The notes beneath the pieces are model-generated. The model was not told the DNA's origin and made no database searches. It saw only the letters and a list, made by a program, of their open reading frames with translations. Positions 60,062 to 64,000 of a stretch of DNA of 64,000 nucleotides are shown here, one piece after another; the stretch's first letter is position 1, and each line of letters starts with the position of its first letter. Origin of the DNA: Phyto melanocephala (taxonomy: Eukaryota; Arthropoda; Insecta; Diptera; Rhinophoridae); the NCBI GenBank assembly GCA_941918925.1, contig OW799234.1, positions 121,575,895 to 121,639,894 of the forward strand, given 5' to 3'. The position numbers and the translations under genes are program-made.

Positions 60062-60981
60062 TTTTTATACCCGCCACTAAAAAAAATGGTGGGGGTATAT
60101 TCATTTTGTCATTCCGTTTGTAGCATATCGAAATAACCATTTTAGACCCCATAAAGTATATATATTCTGAATCAGGGTTTGATTTGATGACGATCTAGCT
60201 ATGTCCGTCCGTCTGTCCGTCTGTTAAAAGCACGGTAGAGATCGCACCGAAAAAGCTAGGCGGCTCAAATGACGCCAAAATCTTTTCTATACACAAGGTT
60301 TGTTCGATATTGAAAATGGGCTAAATCGGAATATTAGGAAGTGAGTTATAGCTCGTAATGCAAGAGTAGATCGAAAAAACCGTGCCTATCGAACATCAAA
60401 TAAAATGCAAGTGTGTCCAAAGGCATTAACTTACAGTCATGAAACTTCGAATACCTATTTCGAGTAAAAACAATATTTTTCCCTGAAAATCGCCTTAATC
60501 TATGAATTAGAAAAGGAAAATTTATACCGCGCAGTGTATTTTTCGGTATATTCACAATTAAAATCAATTAAAATTTAAATTAATTTAAATTAGATGTATG
60601 ATTCTGAAATTTTGCAACCATTGCTTTTTGGTCAAAGGCTTTCTGCTAAAATTTTTACCTAAAAGTCATATAATTTCTCTATTAATAAAGATTTTGAATG
60701 AATAAGGGACTATATTGAAATATCTAAGTTGTATTTATTAGCAGAAACAACTTTGACACGCCTACTTTAACGGCCACTTTCATTGAATGACTAAATTTAC
60801 GAAAACATTTTACTAGCATATCCAAGTTATACAACGAAAGTGATACATATTTTAGTATAAAGAGATTATTGCATAGCGATTACTGTTGATAACAAAATAA
60901 TACAATTTGTGCTATAAAAGTACACCAAATTGGTGGTGGGTATAAAAGATTCGGCACAGAATATAGTGCTCTTACTTGTTT
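60062..60981 (+). mobile_element. INE-1-like repeat, type A, short copy with an empty insertion site
   Basis: Left end tttttatacccgccact, accccataaagtatatatat, GTCCGTCCGTCTGTCC (60205-60222), agctaggcggctcaaat, a cacgcctactttaacggcca block. The right end is ggtggtgggtataaaag with attcggcacagaat (the hairpin has lost a gcc) and ctcttacttgttt. At 60826-60834 it reads agttatacaacg, without the mariner-type insert present at this point in the other type A copies. Confidence 0.87.
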
Positions 60982-61436
60982 TATTTGCTTATTAATGTTC
61001 ATATTTACATTAATTATAAAATAAAATATTTAAATCGAAAAAACCTCTATTTGAAGTTAAATCGATCCGTATCAATGCAAATAGAATCAAAAAAACAACG
61101 TTAAATGTTTAAATAAAAACTTGTGCTACTAAATAAACCTCAACTTTAACTAATAAAAAACAATTTTAATTCTCTTCTTTTTTATGGATTGTCCATATCA
61201 TTGGCCACAATTAAAAAGGCCGTAACTCAAATAATTGTAACAGGAAAAGGCCAAAAGATAATAAAAACTGTAACCTTTTGGAATTGCTTGCAAAACTGTT
61301 TTCATACTAAGTTTTGTATTCAATTTTTGTGTCGAGGTATATTTTGTAATATGTTTTGGAATCCCTGAAAAACTCAGTTTCGTAAAAATACGATTTACTA
61401 ATTTATTCTGCCAAAATAGAAAATCCATACAGGCTA
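60982..61436. other. no feature recognised
   Basis: AT-rich. The frame 61491-61198 on the minus strand overlaps the transposase remnant in another frame and has no motif. Confidence 0.45.
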
Positions 61437-61805
61437 GCAACCTAAGTAAAACATGCGATGTGTGGGAAGGGCGCTGTCCTGATGAAACCAAATGTCGCCG
61501 AGATCACGAGCTTCAATTTCAGACATCAAATGGTCATGGCACAAAAACGGTCGCCATTGACGGCATAATTTTTAAAGAAATATGAACCGATGATTCCACC
61601 ACACCAAACCGTTGTTTTTCTGGATGAAGTGACAGTTCTTGAATCTCTTCAGCCTGCATCTTCAAATGCGGCAATTCTTTTTGTTTACATACCCATTGAG
61701 CCAGAAATGAGCCTCATCGCTGAACAAAATTTGCCTCGAAAATGTCGGATCTTCTTGGAACTTTTCCAGAGCCCATAGAGCGAAGCGATGTCGCTTGGGA
61801 ACCCC
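61437..61805 (-). pseudogene. mariner-type transposase fragment (DDE domain, inactivated)
   Basis: The minus strand reads FALWALEKFQEDPTF, then ILFSDEAHFWLNGYVNKKNC, a very characteristic mariner-family block containing a catalytic Asp (SDEAHF). After stop codons and a frameshift it continues HLMSEIEARDLGDIWFHQDS, corresponding to the second catalytic Asp region (W-F-Q-Q-D-G in the family, here W-F-H-Q-D-S). The N-terminal DNA-binding domain and the C-terminus are absent here. Inactive relic; no terminal repeats were found around it. Confidence 0.85.
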
Positions 61806-61979
61806 AATATTCATCGATATATGTGTTTTATATTTAACTTTTTATATAATTGTTTTTAATTTCGTGTGTAGCACACGATCTTTTTGGTGTTATTGCGCTA
61901 CTGTGTTTAGAAAACATTCTAACTTCAAAATTTTATGGTCATTAAAATGAAAGTTTAACCTGAATGTTTGAAAATTTTA

Positions 61980-62590
61980 TATACATATATAAAACTGAAA
62001 CTCTGTGTGTGTGTGTGTGTGTGTTAGCTATAGACTCCGAAAATGTAAAACCGATCGGACTCAAACTTTGGCAAGTTGTTGTACACATTCCAGGGAGTGT
62101 TTAGGGGTGGAAAAAGGTGGGCGGGCCACGCCCATAAAAAATTAGTTATCATTTTTAGCTACTTGCCCTTGACCGATTTTTCTGAATCTTTGCACACATA
62201 TTGAGCTGTCATGACTATATAATTTCGTGATTAGAAAAGTAAGCAGGGCCACGCCAAAAAAAAGTGTAATTTTGAGGTACTTGCTCTGGACCGGTTTTTG
62301 TAAAACTTTGCACACATATTGAGTTGTCATGACTATACGATTTCGTGATAAGAAACGTGGGCAGTGTCACGCCCATAAAAAAAGTTATCAGTTTCAGCTA
62401 CTTTAACTTCACCGATTTTTGTAAAACTTTGCACACATATTGAGTTGTCATGACTTTACAGTTTCGTGAAAGTGGGCATTGCCACGCCCATAAAAAAAAG
62501 TTATAATTTTTAGCTTTTTGATATTCAATTAAAATTCAGAATGCATTTTATTCATTAAGGGGCGTAGCAACGCGCGCCAGGCTTTTCTAG
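61980..62590 (+). mobile_element. non-autonomous Helitron
   Basis: Begins near tatacatatataaaactgaa with a (GT)n tract (62003-62022), then accgatcggactcaaacttt. Four tandem units of about 125 bp follow (62115-62510), each with tttgcacacatattgag, gtcatgacta and tcgtga, and gggc-gccacgcccat phrases. It ends aaggggcgtagcaacgcgcg, ccaggcttttctag before T, the CTAG|T terminus. The 5' TC is not clear. Confidence 0.8.
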
Positions 62591-63093
62591 TTCAAAATAT
62601 TTTTGAAATTGAATTAAAAATAGCTACAAAAAAATACCCAATATATTTAAAAATTTTTGAAATCTTTAGTTACATAAGTATTTTGATATAATAACTTTAA
62701 GGAAACATAAGCTGTAGTTGGAAAAGTGTGCAAAAAATTCCTCTTAACCGCACATTCTTTATTTATTTATGATTTTTTCTCTATTAAATTTTTTGTTATG
62801 AGCATGTTTAACAGAGCAGGACTTTTATAATGTATAATGCATTTTTTTATAATGTTTCTTCTTTTGCCTGTTTGATGACTGCATTTTTAAAAAAGCTTTA
62901 AAATTGTTTGTCAACTTTTTTGTATTCAATGTTTACGGGAAACAAAAAATACTATAAGTTACCGTTGCGCTTTGTTTACACAATCGTTAACAAATATATT
63001 TACATCAAAATTAAATTAATTTTAAATTAAAAATCATTCTATTAAAGTTTTGTGTTTGTTATAAATTTTTGTTAAACTGTTTTTTATTTCATA
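62591..63093. other. no feature recognised
   Basis: AT-rich spacer between two Helitrons. Confidence 0.5.
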
Positions 63094-63699
63094 CTAGCTA
63101 AGCCCGGCTCACGTTGCTACGCCCCAATATATTCAATTAAAATGCATTCTGAATTTTAATTGAATATATTGAAAATACTATTTTATTGATTTCTATTGTA
63201 ATGCAAGTGGGTACACAATATTTTTGGTTCCTCAATTTGCTGTAAAAGTGAACAAATTTTTTGGTGTTCCCAATCTGGAGCTTGCGACGTACAGCTGGCC
63301 ATGTAAAAAGCATGGATTTTCCAAATTCAATCCTTGTGTCTTGTTGATGGTAATAGCAAACTCAAGGCGAACTGAAAACTGTAGTCGCTTGACGTTGAAA
63401 GACAAAGTAGTGGGAACCATTGGAATGCTTGGAAATACCTAAAAATAATAACTTTTTTTAATGGGCGTGACACTGCCCACTTTTCTAATCACGAAATTGT
63501 ATAGTCATGACAGCTATACAATGCAAGTAGCTAAAATTGATAACTAATTTGAGCGTAGCCCCGCCCACTTTTCAACACCCATAAACACTCCCTGTTATGT
63601 GTACAACAATTTCCCAAAGTTTTAGTCCGATCGGCTTTTTGGTTTCGGAGTCTATGGCTAACACACACACAGACAGAGTTTCACTTTTATATATATAGA
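63094..63699 (-). mobile_element. Helitron carrying a Pif1-type helicase tail, reverse orientation
   Basis: The minus strand starts TCTATATATATAAAAGTG after A (63700 is T on the plus strand) and ends gggcttagctag before T (63094-63097 is the CTAG). The minus-strand frame 63420-63232 encodes VKRLQFSVRLEFAITINKTQ and FLHGQLYVASSRLGTPKN, the final helicase motifs of Helitron transposases, about 80 per cent like the fragment at 30691-30933 by eye. Only this tail of the protein is kept. Confidence 0.87.
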
Positions 63700-64000
63700 T
63701 TATAGATTATTATTTTTTTTTTATATTTTAACGCTAATAAATATTTAACGTCATCGGATGGAATTTGCTTTTAAGAGTGTTTATGTGTTTATTTAAATAA
63801 AAATTGTGGTGATTTAAAATTAAAAATAAAAAAATTATTTATTCTTGTAAAAATCGAATTTTTAAAAAGTTTTGTTAAAGATTCACTCGGAAAACATAAT
63901 ATTTAAAAAAAAAACTAAAGCTTCCTGTAGGCATTTTATACTTATACCTGACTTTAAATTATTAAACAAATAGTTACCAGTATTCTCCTTGTCAAGCCCT
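63700..64000. other. no feature recognised
   Basis: AT-rich end of the window, nothing supported. Confidence 0.5.

Overview
This is AT-rich eukaryotic nuclear DNA from a higher fly. A calyptrate such as a blowfly or house-fly relative fits best, but that is inference. The evidence is an arthropod neuronal immunoglobulin-family gene split by long introns with GT...AG junctions, a sideroflexin copy closest in my memory to fly proteins, and many rolling-circle repeats whose architecture matches the INE-1/DINE-1 elements of Drosophila. There is no sign of bacterial operons, rRNA, intact tRNA genes or CRISPR.

The only convincing host gene is the 3' end of a DIP-type (Dpr-interacting protein) cell-surface gene on the + strand. 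Four coding exons (22202-22321, 26521-26691, 27704-27759, 36168-36494) join in frame. They encode the third Ig domain, a stalk, a hydrophobic segment and a Q/N-rich tail. The first two or more Ig-domain exons were not found and probably lie upstream of the window. A second gene-derived sequence, 14001-14453, is the C-terminal half of a sideroflexin. It has an open frame but no start codon or N-terminal half and looks like a truncated retrocopy.

The rest is a transposon graveyard. (1) INE-1-like elements of two sequence types: type A (10625-13796, 48236-52207, 60062-60981) and type B (3931-4769, 33713-34560, 35053-35740, 41122-42650, 44567-45316, 46598-47945, 58265-60007), plus end fragments. 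(2) Helitrons with A|TC...CTAG|T boundaries (18374-19011, 30412-31019, 63094-63699, 61980-62590, 23020-23545), two of them carrying the tail of a Pif1-type helicase. (3) MITE-like TIR elements with TA duplications (16063, 41458, 55281, 13162, 51466), TAA/TTA duplications (6077, 25649, 52254) and one with an 8-bp hAT-type duplication (48341-49305). (4) Transposase or reverse-transcriptase wrecks: piggyBac (19448-20150), mariner (61437-61805 and inside 13162-13650 and 51466-52061) and two LINE tails (6411-7300, 43375-43991). (5) Tandem repeats, including a 288-bp duplication at 49813-50550, a nearly exact 141-bp duplication at 58795-59076, a dispersed repeat with about 115-bp internal units (23750-25000 and 52208-53660), and an 18-19-bp minisatellite (37365-37745).

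Most evolutionary information lies in the nesting. Insertions inside INE-1 copies can be dated relative to one another, and one INE-1 copy preserves the empty target site of an insertion found in two others. I found no clear case of a wholly new functional system. The best candidates for a second look are the unusual C-terminus of the DIP gene, the open sideroflexin fragment with interlocked 18-bp repeats, and the perfect-palindrome MITE whose symmetry extends into flanking DNA.
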